From Gordonia paraffinivorans NBRC 108238 (GTDB lineage Bacteria > Actinomycetota > Actinomycetes > Mycobacteriales > Mycobacteriaceae): DNA of 64,000 nucleotides. The notes below the pieces were generated by a model that was given only the letters and a program-made list of their open reading frames with translations, searched no databases and was not told the DNA's origin. Where the stretch lies: positions 1-64,000 of the forward strand of contig NZ_BAOQ01000014.1 of NCBI RefSeq assembly GCF_000344155.1, in the 5' to 3' direction. Positions 52,843-61,416 of the stretch are shown one piece after another. The first letter of the stretch is position 1. Each line of letters begins with the position of its first letter. The position numbers and the translations under genes were made by a program.

Positions 52843-53622
52843 ATGACCGCCTCCGCACTGTCCGGTTTCCTCGCCGGGATCGCCGACGGCTCCCTCGAGG
52901 TCATAGACCTCACCACCCCGCTCTCGGCCGAGACCCCCGCCCTGCGGCTGCCCGCCCCCTTCGCGAACCTGATCGACTTCAGCCTCGAAGAGGTCAGCGC
53001 CTACAACGAACCCGGACCGTTCTGGCGGCACAACAACATCCACACCGGTGAGCACATCGGCACCCACCTCGACGCCCCGATCCACTGGATCAGCGGCCGC
53101 GACGGCGACGACGTGTCGCAGATCCCGGTCGAGCGGCTCGTCGGCAAGGCCGCGGTGCTGGATCTGACCGCCAAGGTCGCCGACAACCCCGACTACCTGC
53201 TCACCGTCGCCGACGTCGAGGAGTGGGAGTCCGAACACGGCGAGCTGGGTGCCGGCACCTGGCTGCTGCTGCGCACCGGCTGGGAGTCGCGCGGCGGATG
53301 GGAGGCCGAGTTCCTCAACGCCGACGAGACCGGGTCGCACACGCCCGGCGTCTCCGTCGAGTGCGCGGAATGGCTGGCCACGAAGCGCGACATCACCGGA
53401 CTCGGCGTGGAGACGGTCGGCGTCGACGCCGGCCTGGCCGGCGGATTCGATCCCGCCTTCCCGGTGCACTACTTCTTCCTCGGCAACGACAAGTACGGCC
53501 TGACGTCTCTGAAGAACCTCGGCCGCCTGCCCGCGACGGGCGCCGCGATCGTGGTCAGCCCGCTGCCGATCGTCGGCGGCACCGGCAGCCCGTCACGGGT
53601 GCTGGCCGTCGTCGAACGCTGA
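52843..53622 (+). CDS. Cyclase/kynurenine formamidase-like hydrolase
   Basis: This 259-residue metal-dependent cyclase-family hydrolase has the metal motif GEHIGTHLDAPIHW (H-x-G-T-H-x-D-x-P-x-H). A conserved GVSVECAEWL and a C-terminal GTGSPSR follow. The family hydrolyses cyclic amides, formamides and related bonds. It is 5 bp from the TPP-enzyme gene, so the two likely act in one pathway. Confidence 0.9.
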   Translation: MTASALSGFLAGIADGSLEVIDLTTPLSAETPALRLPAPFANLIDFSLEEVSAYNEPGPFWRHNNIHTGEHIGTHLDAPIHWISGRDGDDVSQIPVERLVGKAAVLDLTAKVADNPDYLLTVADVEEWESEHGELGAGTWLLLRTGWESRGGWEAEFLNADETGSHTPGVSVECAEWLATKRDITGLGVETVGVDAGLAGGFDPAFPVHYFFLGNDKYGLTSLKNLGRLPATGAAIVVSPLPIVGGTGSPSRVLAVVER

Positions 53623-53627
53623 GCGCC

Positions 53628-55292
53628 GTGAGCTCGAACGTCTACGGGCCCACCGTCGCCGACGTCGTCGGCCGGGTCCTCGCCGACCTCGGCGTGGGTC
53701 ACGCCTTCGGCGTCGTCGGCAGCGGCAACTTCGTGATGACCAACGCCCTGCGCGCCGGTGGCGTCGCCTTCACGGCGGCACGGCACGAGGGCGGCGCGGC
53801 GTCGATGGCCGACGCGTACTCCCGGATGTCGGGGCGCGTCGGCCTCCTCACCGTGCATCAGGGATGCGGTCTCACCAACGCGGTCACCGGGATCGGCGAG
53901 GCGGCCAAGAGTCGCACCCCGATGATCGTGCTGACCGCCGACGCCCCGACGGCCGCGCTGCAGTCGAACTTCCGGATCGACCAGGAGGCGCTCGCGCGCA
54001 GCGTCGGCGCGGTCGCCGACCGCGTCTACGGGCCCGCCACCGTCGTCGCCGACGTGACGCGGGCCTACCGCACTGCGGTCACGCAGCGCCGCACCGTCGT
54101 CCTCAACGTCGCCATCGACGTCGCCGCTATGCCCGCCGAGGTGGTCGGGCCCGTCACCGCGACCTTCGCCCCGCCCCGTCCCCGCCCCGACGCCGCGGCC
54201 GTCGAATCGCTCGCCGCGGTTATCCGGTCGGCGCGACGCCCCGTCTTCGTCGCCGGTCGCGGCGCCCGCGAGGCCGGGCCGCAGATCGCGGCACTGGCCG
54301 AGGCGAGCGGGGCACTGCCGGCCACGTCGGCCGTCGCCAACGGCCTGTTCGCCGGAGATCCGTTCTCCCTGGGCATTTCGGGTGGCTTCTCCTCACCCAC
54401 GGTCGCCGAACTCATCTCCGCGGCCGACCTCGTCGTCGGCTGGGGTTGCGCGCTGAACATGTGGACGATGCGGCACGGTCGCCTCATCGGCGAGGACGCC
54501 GTCGTGGCGCAGGTCGACGTCGAGGTCGAGGCCATCGGCGCACATCGCCCCGTCGACGTGGGCGTGGTCGGCGACTGCGCGGCGACCGCCCGCGAGGTGC
54601 TCGCCGCTCTCGAACGCGAGCCCCGCGCTCACGAGGGGTATCGCACGCCGGAGGTCGCCCGCCGGATCGCCGAGTCGGCACGCTGGCAGGACGTGCCGGT
54701 CACCGCCGAACCCGCCGACGGTCGCGTCGATCCGCGCGCCCTGACCATCGCGCTGGACGAGATCCTGCCCGCCGACCGCATCCTGTCCATCGATTCGGGC
54801 AACTTCATGGGCTACCCGTCGACGCACCTCTCGGTTCCCGACGAGTTCGGCTTCTGCTTCACCCAGGCGTTCCAGTCGATCGGGCTCGGCCTGGGCACCG
54901 CGATCGGCGCCGCGATCGCGCGGCCGGACCGGCTCCCCGTTCTCGGCACCGGCGACGGCGGCTTCCTCATGGCCATCGCCGAACTCGAAACGGCGGTGCG
55001 CCTGGGCCTCCCACTCGCCGTCATCGTCTACAACGACTCCGCCTACGGCGCCGAGGTGCACCACTTCGGCGACGCCGACATGTCCACGGTGACCTTCCCC
55101 GACGTCGACATCGCGGCCATCGCCCGCGGTCACGGCGCCACCGGCGTCACGGTCGCCGGCCTCGACGACCTCGACGAGATGCAGCGCTGGGTCGATTCGC
55201 CACGGGCCACGCGGGGTCCGTTGGTCATCGACGCCAAGATCACCGACGACGGCGGATCCTGGTGGCTCGCAGAGGCCTTCGCGGGCCACTGA
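53628..55292 (+). CDS. Thiamine-diphosphate-binding enzyme (acetolactate synthase/benzoylformate decarboxylase-like)
   Basis: This 554-residue ThDP enzyme has the three-domain order of the acetolactate synthase group. The N-terminal pyrimidine domain has the catalytic Glu in ARHEGGAASMADAYSR. The C-terminal domain has GTGDGGFLMA followed by NDSAYGAE, the ThDP-Mg motif. The pairing with a cyclase-type hydrolase suggests breakdown of a cyclic or amide compound to a 2-oxo acid that is then decarboxylated (inference). GTG 53628 was chosen as it begins the conserved domain. Confidence 0.9.
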   Translation: MSSNVYGPTVADVVGRVLADLGVGHAFGVVGSGNFVMTNALRAGGVAFTAARHEGGAASMADAYSRMSGRVGLLTVHQGCGLTNAVTGIGEAAKSRTPMIVLTADAPTAALQSNFRIDQEALARSVGAVADRVYGPATVVADVTRAYRTAVTQRRTVVLNVAIDVAAMPAEVVGPVTATFAPPRPRPDAAAVESLAAVIRSARRPVFVAGRGAREAGPQIAALAEASGALPATSAVANGLFAGDPFSLGISGGFSSPTVAELISAADLVVGWGCALNMWTMRHGRLIGEDAVVAQVDVEVEAIGAHRPVDVGVVGDCAATAREVLAALEREPRAHEGYRTPEVARRIAESARWQDVPVTAEPADGRVDPRALTIALDEILPADRILSIDSGNFMGYPSTHLSVPDEFGFCFTQAFQSIGLGLGTAIGAAIARPDRLPVLGTGDGGFLMAIAELETAVRLGLPLAVIVYNDSAYGAEVHHFGDADMSTVTFPDVDIAAIARGHGATGVTVAGLDDLDEMQRWVDSPRATRGPLVIDAKITDDGGSWWLAEAFAGH

Positions 55293-55304
55293 CCGATCCG
55301 ACGC

Positions 55305-56129
55305 CTACCGGCGTCCCGCGGTGATCAACCGGGCGAGCACGCCGACGACGAACATCGCCACACCGGCACCGCCGACGACCACCGCGACCCGGGTGAGGTC
55401 GTCGTACATTCCGTCGATGATCAGACCGGCGACCTTGCGGCCCGACGATTCGGCACCGGCCACCTCCTGCTTGGCGCGATCGGCGAAGAACAGGCCGATC
55501 AGCCACGTCGACGCGCCGGCGATGACGACGCCGAGACCGAGCCAGGCGAACACGGTGCTCCGCCGGCGCGCGAACACCAGTGCCGCGAGGCCCGCGATCA
55601 CCGCGACCGCCGCCGACACACGGGCCAGCAGGGTGATCTGCTCGCCCGCCCGGGCATAGCTCCCGGCCTCGAGACCCGAAGCGCCGGTGGTCAGGTCGAC
55701 GACGACCGGTTCGGTGATCGCATTCGGCGTGCCGGCGAGACCGAGAGCCCGGTTGATCATCCCGCTGATGTCGAGCTGCATGACCGAAGGGTCGGTACCG
55801 GGGGCCGGTTCGGTGAACAGGAAGGCGTGCTGCTGGCCGGCCACGTCGGCGAAGTCGAGACGGAACTGCTCGCTCTCGGTGTACTTCTCCGCCAGCGGAC
55901 GCACGAGCGGCGCCGCGATCGGGATGTCGGTGCGGGCGGTGGCCTGCGCGGCGATCTCGTCGGCCAGATACTCCTGCACCTCGGGGTTCTCGGCCATCGG
56001 TGCGACCATCGACACGAATCCCTGCTGGTCCACGATGCGCAGATCCAGCCAGAGGGACGGCACCGCGAGCACCGCAGCCGCCATCGCGACGAGGGTCAGC
56101 AGGGCACTGAGAAAGCTACGCACAGCCAC
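55305..56129 (-). CDS. Uncharacterised membrane protein
   Basis: This 274-residue protein has an N-terminal transmembrane helix (about 7-27), an extracytoplasmic domain (about 30-165) and three more hydrophobic helices (about 168-186, 193-212 and 245-268). No catalytic motif is seen. The start is GTG. I do not recognise a characterised family; the layout resembles small actinobacterial envelope proteins. Confidence 0.75.
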   Translation of the reverse strand: MAVRSFLSALLTLVAMAAAVLAVPSLWLDLRIVDQQGFVSMVAPMAENPEVQEYLADEIAAQATARTDIPIAAPLVRPLAEKYTESEQFRLDFADVAGQQHAFLFTEPAPGTDPSVMQLDISGMINRALGLAGTPNAITEPVVVDLTTGASGLEAGSYARAGEQITLLARVSAAVAVIAGLAALVFARRRSTVFAWLGLGVVIAGASTWLIGLFFADRAKQEVAGAESSGRKVAGLIIDGMYDDLTRVAVVVGGAGVAMFVVGVLARLITAGRR

Positions 56130-56159
56130 GAGGCTACCGACGCCCCGCGCGGTCCCCTC

Positions 56160-57110
56160 CTACTCCCCGATGATGTCCCGGGCACGCCCGACGATGAGCG
56201 GATCGGGAGTGCCCACGAACTCGTGGTTCTTGCCCTCGTACTCGAACAGGCTCAGCACGTGCCGCATCGCGTTGAGCCGGGCGCGCTTCTTGTCGTTGGA
56301 CTTCACCACCGTCCACGGGGCGTGATCGGTGTCGGTGGCCGCGAACATCGCCTCCTTCGCCTCGGTGTAGGCGTCCCACTTGTCCAGCGACGCAAGGTCC
56401 ATCGGCGAGAGCTTCCACTGACGCACGGGGTCGATCTGCCGGATCGCGAAGCGGGTCCGCTGTTCGAGCGGGGTGACGGAGAACCAGAACTTGACGAGGC
56501 TGATGCCGTCGTCGACGAGCATCTTCTCGAACGCCGGCGTCTGCTCCAGGAACAGGCGGTACTGCTCCTCGGTGCAGAATCCCATCACCCGCTCGACGCC
56601 CGCCCGGTTGTACCAGGAGCGGTCGAAGAAGACCATCTCGCCGCCGGCCGGGAGGTGCTGCACGTAGCGCTGGTAGTACCACTCGGTGGCCTCGCGCTCA
56701 CTCGGCTTCTCCAGCGCGACGACGCGCGCACCGCGCGGATTGAGGTGCTCGTTGAACCTCTTGATGGTGCCGCCCTTGCCGGCCGCGTCTCGTCCCTCGA
56801 ACACCAGCAGATGGCGCTGACCGGTCTTCTTCGACCACTTCTGCAGCTTGAGGAGTTCGATCTGCAGGCGCCGCTTGGTCACCTCGTACTCGCGGCGGCT
56901 CATCCGCTCGTCGTACGGGTAGTCCTCGCGCCACGTGTCGACCACATTCCGCTGCGGCAGCGTGAGCAGGACCGGGTCGTCGTCATCGTCGTCGTTCACG
57001 ACGAACTGCGTCGTGTCGCGGAGGTCGACGAGCTTCTGCAACGCCTCGCGTCCGTTCAGCAGGCTGAAGTCCGGGCCGATTTGCGGGTCTACTTCGTGGA
57101 GATCGGTCAC
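56160..57110 (-). CDS. ppk2: Polyphosphate kinase 2
   Basis: This 316-residue classical PPK2 has Walker A EGRDAAGKGGTIKR (about 105-118), Walker B FFDRSWYNRAG and the lid arginines near VTPLEQRTRF. It transfers phosphate between polyphosphate and (d)NDPs. The enzyme resembles mycobacterial Rv3232c, which favours GTP synthesis from GDP. An acidic DDDDDD run near residue 40 is a local oddity. It differs strongly from the shorter PPK2 protein at 22790-23641. Confidence 0.93.
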   Translation of the reverse strand: MTDLHEVDPQIGPDFSLLNGREALQKLVDLRDTTQFVVNDDDDDDPVLLTLPQRNVVDTWREDYPYDERMSRREYEVTKRRLQIELLKLQKWSKKTGQRHLLVFEGRDAAGKGGTIKRFNEHLNPRGARVVALEKPSEREATEWYYQRYVQHLPAGGEMVFFDRSWYNRAGVERVMGFCTEEQYRLFLEQTPAFEKMLVDDGISLVKFWFSVTPLEQRTRFAIRQIDPVRQWKLSPMDLASLDKWDAYTEAKEAMFAATDTDHAPWTVVKSNDKKRARLNAMRHVLSLFEYEGKNHEFVGTPDPLIVGRARDIIGE

Positions 57111-57229
57111 GCGACCACGATAGAACGGCAGATGTCCGAAACCGGACGCTCCGGTCGACGGCCCCGGCGTGTCCGGCGTGTCCGTCTCAATTCAGAGGGT
57201 CGCAGTCCCTGCCGCCCTCGTGTGGCGGC

Positions 57230-57751
57230 TCAGTTCCGGAAGTCGATGGACCCCGAGTGCAGGCAGGCCTTTCCGGTGGTGGTGTCGACGGCGGCGGCAA
57301 AACCGCCGCTGCACTGGGCACCGTCCGGACCGGCGTAGGCCTGACCGCCCCAGCCGCCGATCGACACCGCGGTACCGCCGCGACGTGCCTGGGCGATGGA
57401 CAGCGCCTTGGGACCGGTGGTGAACGAGTACGCCGTCCCGCGGCTGTTCGCGCCTGCGAGCGCCGAGGAGCCGGGCTGCAGGTTGTACGAGTGCGCGGTA
57501 CCGCCGTTGTCGGAGACCGCGATCGCGGTGCCGCCGTTGCTCAGGTCCTCGGCGGTGGCGCGGCTGCCCGGCCCGGCCTTGGCGCCGCAGCCGCTCGCGC
57601 CCACGATCCGCTCGACCTGATGACCGCCGGACACCGAGCACTGCACGGCCGCCGACGCCGCACCCTCACCGGAGAATCCGGCAAAAGCGACACATCCGAT
57701 CGCACCGGCGAGAAGAGCCAGTGCACGCACCGCAAACTTATTGATTTTCAA
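57230..57751 (-). CDS. Small secreted protein with Gly-rich repeats
   Basis: This 173-residue protein has a signal peptide ending G-A-A-S-A-A and a mature region with four Cys (VQCSVS, ASGCGA, AQCSGG, KACLHS), probably two disulphides. Loosely repeated GGTA-type segments (NGGTAIAVS, NGGTAHSYN, SRGTAYSFT, RGGTAVSIG) suggest a beta-solenoid-like core. TTG 57751 is proposed as the start because GGAGG is 9 nt upstream and it begins the signal peptide. Function unknown; similar small proteins occur in mycobacteria. Confidence 0.75.
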   Translation of the reverse strand: MKINKFAVRALALLAGAIGCVAFAGFSGEGAASAAVQCSVSGGHQVERIVGASGCGAKAGPGSRATAEDLSNGGTAIAVSDNGGTAHSYNLQPGSSALAGANSRGTAYSFTTGPKALSIAQARRGGTAVSIGGWGGQAYAGPDGAQCSGGFAAAVDTTTGKACLHSGSIDFRN

Positions 57752-57885
57752 GTGAGTTGGCCTCCATTGTGCGATGCCCGGGCAGATGACGATCCCAGCG
57801 TACCCGCCGGAACAGGCGGTCACCCGGCGGGATCGAGACAAACCCCTACCACCGGATGACATCGCACCCGGGCACCGCGCAGTGG

Positions 57886-58329
57886 TCAGCCCGCGGCGCG
57901 CTTCTCCGCCTCTGCGGTGAGGCCCTTGCGCGCGGTGTCGACGGCGACCTTCTGCGCGCGCTTGACGATGAGACCGGGCAGCTTGATCTTCAGGTCGACG
58001 GTGAGCTCGAACTGGACGTGTGCGCCCTTGTCGGTCTCGGTCACGACGTACTTGCCGTGCTGCCGGCTGAGCTGATTGGAGTGCAGCAGATGCCATTCAC
58101 ACGTGGTCTCGGTCCACTCGTACTCGCACTTCTGCTCGTCGGAGATCCCGGCCGCGGTGACGATCATCCGCACCGTCTTCGGGGTGCCGTCCTCGTACTC
58201 GTCGAGGATCTCGGCCTCCTTGTGGGGACCGGACCAGTCCGGCAGGGACTCGATGTCCATGAGCACCTCCATGACCACGGAGGCAGGAGCAGCGATGTCG
58301 AATTCGGTGTTCGCAGTGACAGCAGCCAT
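57886..58329 (-). CDS. SRPBCC/polyketide-cyclase-like lipid-binding protein
   Basis: This 147-residue START-like protein is typical of mycobacterial SRPBCC proteins. It opens with a beta strand and VVMEVLMDIESLPDWSGPH, and ends in a long amphipathic helix. No signal peptide is present. It probably binds a hydrophobic ligand; enzymatic activity is unproven. Confidence 0.87.
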   Translation of the reverse strand: MAAVTANTEFDIAAPASVVMEVLMDIESLPDWSGPHKEAEILDEYEDGTPKTVRMIVTAAGISDEQKCEYEWTETTCEWHLLHSNQLSRQHGKYVVTETDKGAHVQFELTVDLKIKLPGLIVKRAQKVAVDTARKGLTAEAEKRAAG

Positions 58330-58443
58330 GGGGTGAACCTACCGTCCGGCCGCCCCGGGCACACAACCAACCGTCGGCTTCTCCCGAATGCCCTGGCTCC
58401 CGGCAGAAACCCCCTTGCCACGAAAGGAAACCGCGCCCGCCGC

Positions 58444-59121
58444 TCAGCTCTCCCGCTCGACGAGATTCACCGGCCACGCCTCGTCGGGTACGTCCTGCAG
58501 GGTGCACGCCTGGTCGACGGCAGTGAACCAGCCGCGGAAGTGCATGATCTCGCCGATCACCGGATTGCGGACGGTCATGTCGCACCGGAAGCGCTCCCGC
58601 CGCTCGTCCCAGCCCTCGATGTACTTCATCTGGGCGCTGAACAGCCCCTTCATCCCGATCTGGGGCCCCTTCCCGAGCCAGCGCATCGGACCGCTCTCCA
58701 GGAGCAGCTCGCCGGTCGGGGTCACCGACGGCTCGATCGGATAGAGGAACTCCGGGCCGTCGCCGAAGTAGTCGACGAGACCGGTCCGTCCCGCCACGAG
58801 CAGAGAGTTGAGCTTGCGCGGGCCGGACGTGTACTGGAACGTCCGCAGCACGGCCAGCGACTCCCGCCCCAGCTCGTCGGAATAGCAGTAGTAGCCCTGC
58901 GTGAAGGGCACCATCCGACTCGACTTCGAGGGCAGGGCGTTGCGCTTGGCGTAGTGCCACAGCGCCGGCGGCGGGAGCGCCGACGAGACGTAGACCGATT
59001 CGTAGATGCCCTGACAGACCTGGGCGACCCCGGAGGTGGAGTCGATGCCGTAACGCCAGGCGACATTCGGGTGGAGGCGGTCGAAGTCGGAGCCCAGCAC
59101 CTGCCGGAATACCGGCGTCAT
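58444..59121 (-). CDS. DUF4166-like protein
   Basis: This 225-residue protein matches the layout of DUF4166. It has VFRQVLGSDFDRLHPNVAWRY near the N-terminus, LARRTF-like RTFQ in the middle, and GPMRWLGKG followed by a C-terminal beta-rich lipocalin-like region. Function is unknown. ATG 59121 was used; ATG 59130 is also in frame. Confidence 0.72.
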   Translation of the reverse strand: MTPVFRQVLGSDFDRLHPNVAWRYGIDSTSGVAQVCQGIYESVYVSSALPPPALWHYAKRNALPSKSSRMVPFTQGYYCYSDELGRESLAVLRTFQYTSGPRKLNSLLVAGRTGLVDYFGDGPEFLYPIEPSVTPTGELLLESGPMRWLGKGPQIGMKGLFSAQMKYIEGWDERRERFRCDMTVRNPVIGEIMHFRGWFTAVDQACTLQDVPDEAWPVNLVERES

Positions 59122-59245
59122 CCGTCTCACCCCTCCCCGGGATCTCGGCTTCGGTTCGCCTCGGCGCGTTATGCGGCCCGCACCGCCACCGTGAACCTAA
59201 CGACGCGGGCGTCCGGTGTCCAATGCTTCCGGTGCAAGAGGAGCG

Positions 59246-59367
59246 GCCACCGCCGCGCGACAGTGCCGATCAGCGCACGGCCACCGCCGCGCGACAGTGC
59301 CGATCAGCGCACGGCCACCGCCGCGCGACAGTGCCGATCAGCGCACGGCTACCGCCGCGCGACAGCG
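59246..59367. repeat. 34-bp tandem repeat at the 3' end of a TetR gene
   Basis: Three full units (59246-59279, 59280-59313, 59314-59347) are identical or nearly so. A fourth, partial unit (59348-59367) runs into the last codons of the TetR gene. The unit starts GCCACCGCCGCGCGACAG. There are no spacers, so it is not a CRISPR array. Confidence 0.88.
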
Positions 59368-59957
59368 GCGTCGCAGAGTGTCGCGAGCTCGTCGATGACC
59401 CGGTCGAGGGGTTCGACGCTGCGCTGCGTCTGACAGATCGCGACCGCGCCCTCGATCGCGGCGATCACGAGGTTGGCCAGGGTATCGGCCCGCTCGCTGT
59501 CGACGCCGTCGACCACGAGCCGTGCCGTCACGAGATCGGTCCAGCGGCGGAGGATCTCCGCGGCGGCGTCGGCCACCTCGGGTTCCTCCCGCCGCGCGAG
59601 TCCGCCGGCCATCACGGGGCAGCCGAACTGGTAGTCGGTGTTCACCAGCATCTTCCGCCAGACGCCGCCGATCTCGCGCACCGTCTCGGCCGGGGTCAGC
59701 GTGGCCCGACGGGACAGGCGTTCGGAGATGAAGTCGCCCGCGTAGCGGACGGCCTCGGTCATGAGCTGGGTCTTCCCGCCCGGGAAGTGGTGATAGATCG
59801 ACCCGCGCGGGGCGGAACTCGCGGCGATCACGTCGCCGATCGACGTCGCGGCGACGCCGTCGCGGCCGATCAGGTCCGCCGCATGCACGATCATCCGCTC
59901 GCGCGGACCCCGTTCGCCCGATCCGGAGATGACGGACTCGGCGCCATGCGGAGCCAT
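59349..59957 (-). CDS. TetR-family regulator (LmrA/YxaF-like)
   Basis: This 202-residue regulator has the helix-turn-helix at about 37-66 (TSIGDVIAASSAPRGSIYHH, then FPGGK). Its C-terminal domain carries CPVMAGGLA, typical of the LmrA/YxaF subgroup that controls efflux or oxidoreductase genes. No clear target lies adjacent. The stop codon lies in the fourth unit of the 34-bp tandem repeat, so the last residues (AAVARR) come from repeat sequence. Confidence 0.88.
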   Translation of the reverse strand: MAPHGAESVISGSGERGPRERMIVHAADLIGRDGVAATSIGDVIAASSAPRGSIYHHFPGGKTQLMTEAVRYAGDFISERLSRRATLTPAETVREIGGVWRKMLVNTDYQFGCPVMAGGLARREEPEVADAAAEILRRWTDLVTARLVVDGVDSERADTLANLVIAAIEGAVAICQTQRSVEPLDRVIDELATLCDAAVARR

Positions 59958-60073
59958 GCGTCCTCCTTCACGTCTCGACCACGTGTTCTATGCGACTATA
60001 CATATCCGGCCACGCCCAGGGCCGCGTCGCGGGGATCGGCGACGCGGGACGGCGGACCTCACGGTTCGACACC

Positions 60074-60886
60074 TCACGGTTCGACGAGGAAGTTCTCCCT
60101 CAGTTTCTCCTGGTCGAGCGGACCGATCCCGAGCGCGGCCTCGAAGTAGTGCTCGATCCCGTCGAACTGCGACCGCATCTCGTCGAACGCGGCGTCGAGA
60201 TACACCCGGTCCACGCCGAGCACCGGCACGAGCAGTTCGGGGTCGCCTCCCGCGGCGGCGAACCCGTCGAAGATCGGCTTCAGCGCCGGGATCAGTCGTT
60301 CGTTGGTGAGCAGGTAGTCGCGGTAGACGTCCTCCTCGTCCACCCCGACCAGGGTGAGGAACGATGCGGCGGCCCAGCCCGTGCGGTCCTTGCCGGTGGT
60401 GCAGTGGAACAGCGCCGGCGTGGGCTCGTCGCCGAGGAGGCCCCGGAAGAGCGCGGAGTAGGCGGCGACGCTGCTGGGCAGGGTGATCATCTCGCGGTAG
60501 GTGCCTGCGATGAGCTCGCGCGCCTTGCCGCCGGAGAGCGCCTCACCGGCCAGGGCGACCGTTTTCGGGTCGGAGAGCACCGCGCCGATGTTCGCCGGGA
60601 TCGACATCTGCGCGTCGGCGAGGACGTCGAGGCCGATGTGCGTGGCGCCGGGCAGCTCGGGATCGGGGATCGCCTCGCGCTCGTGCGCCGACCGCAGGTC
60701 GTAGAGGGTGCGCAGGCCGAGCCTTTCGAGGGTGGGGACGTCATCGGCCGCCAGCGACGAGAAATCCGTCGACCGGAACAGCTGCCCGGACCGGACGATC
60801 CGGCCGTCGGCCGTCGGCCAGCCTCCGAGGTCGCGCATGTTGGGCAGGCTCGCGATGGGACTCGGCCCGCCGGGACTCACGATCAC
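60074..60886 (-). CDS. PtpB-type protein tyrosine/serine phosphatase
   Basis: This 270-residue phosphatase has the P-loop HCTTGKDRTG with nucleophile Cys162 and Arg168, matching the MptpB (Rv0153c) family motif with the extra Asp after Lys. NMRDLGGW near the start is the family hallmark. Members act on phosphotyrosine, phosphoserine and phosphoinositides. No signal peptide is visible, as in MptpB. The GTG start overlaps the stop of the upstream gene by 4 nt. Confidence 0.9.
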   Translation of the reverse strand: MIVSPGGPSPIASLPNMRDLGGWPTADGRIVRSGQLFRSTDFSSLAADDVPTLERLGLRTLYDLRSAHEREAIPDPELPGATHIGLDVLADAQMSIPANIGAVLSDPKTVALAGEALSGGKARELIAGTYREMITLPSSVAAYSALFRGLLGDEPTPALFHCTTGKDRTGWAAASFLTLVGVDEEDVYRDYLLTNERLIPALKPIFDGFAAAGGDPELLVPVLGVDRVYLDAAFDEMRSQFDGIEHYFEAALGIGPLDQEKLRENFLVEP

Positions 60887-61365
60887 GCGACCATCGTCGC
60901 AGATGGCCCGGTCGGCCACACACCGCACCCGCCGCTCACCGGGGCCCGGCGACCACTGGGAAGAGCACCCGCGGATTCTGCAACTGCGCGGGCGGGTCCA
61001 AGTAGGGCGGAGCGGTGACTGAGATGGAGTCTCTCGTCGCCGAGCCACGGCGGCATCAGGCCGGCGGACGCCAACTCCGACTGGCCACGCCCGACGACCT
61101 GCGGCGCGAACTCCGCGATGAGGGGCCCGGTCGCGTCGGCCCGGCCCTCCCGTGTCCACTCCCCGACGCACGCGAGTCCGTAGGAGACGAGCGCAGGGGT
61201 GTGTCCACGCCACATGCCGACCGCGGGGTGGTTGGACCATCCGTAGTCGAACAGCTCCAGCGCGCGCAGGATCTGCAGGGTCTCCACGCGCTGCTTGCCG
61301 AGACGCGCGGGATCGAGGACCGCCGCGGAACGGGCGAAGTCCGGATACGGCAGGAAGGTCTGCAT
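60883..61365 (-). CDS. MSMEG_6728-like protein (pyrimidine-dimer glycosylase-related)
   Basis: This 160-residue protein begins MQTFLPYPDFARSAAVLDPARLGKQRVETLQILRALE, here read in parts. This start is characteristic of a mycobacterial family related to T4 endonuclease V-like glycosylases. HLSHRSALL lies in the C-terminal third. The last 45 residues look unlike the family's usual Trp/Pro-ending tail, but the GTGA overlap with the phosphatase start argues that the frame is intact. A DNA-repair role is inferred from the family only. Confidence 0.72.
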   Translation of the reverse strand: MQTFLPYPDFARSAAVLDPARLGKQRVETLQILRALELFDYGWSNHPAVGMWRGHTPALVSYGLACVGEWTREGRADATGPLIAEFAPQVVGRGQSELASAGLMPPWLGDERLHLSHRSALLGPARAVAESAGALPSGRRAPVSGGCGVWPTGPSATMVA

Positions 61366-61416
61366 GCCGTGCGGTTACCCCGAGATGCGCCGGCCCACCC
61401 CTGTCGGCCGGCGGGG

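Noticed and set aside
59246..59367. Possible CRISPR array
   Set aside because: Repeats are directly adjacent without spacers and merge into a TetR coding end; no cas genes are present.
60883..61020. Frameshift in the MSMEG_6728-like gene
   Set aside because: The +1 frame reads LDPPAQLQNPRVLFP, which recalls the family tail, but the annotated frame ends in an exact GTGA overlap with the phosphatase start. Left open; an alignment would decide.
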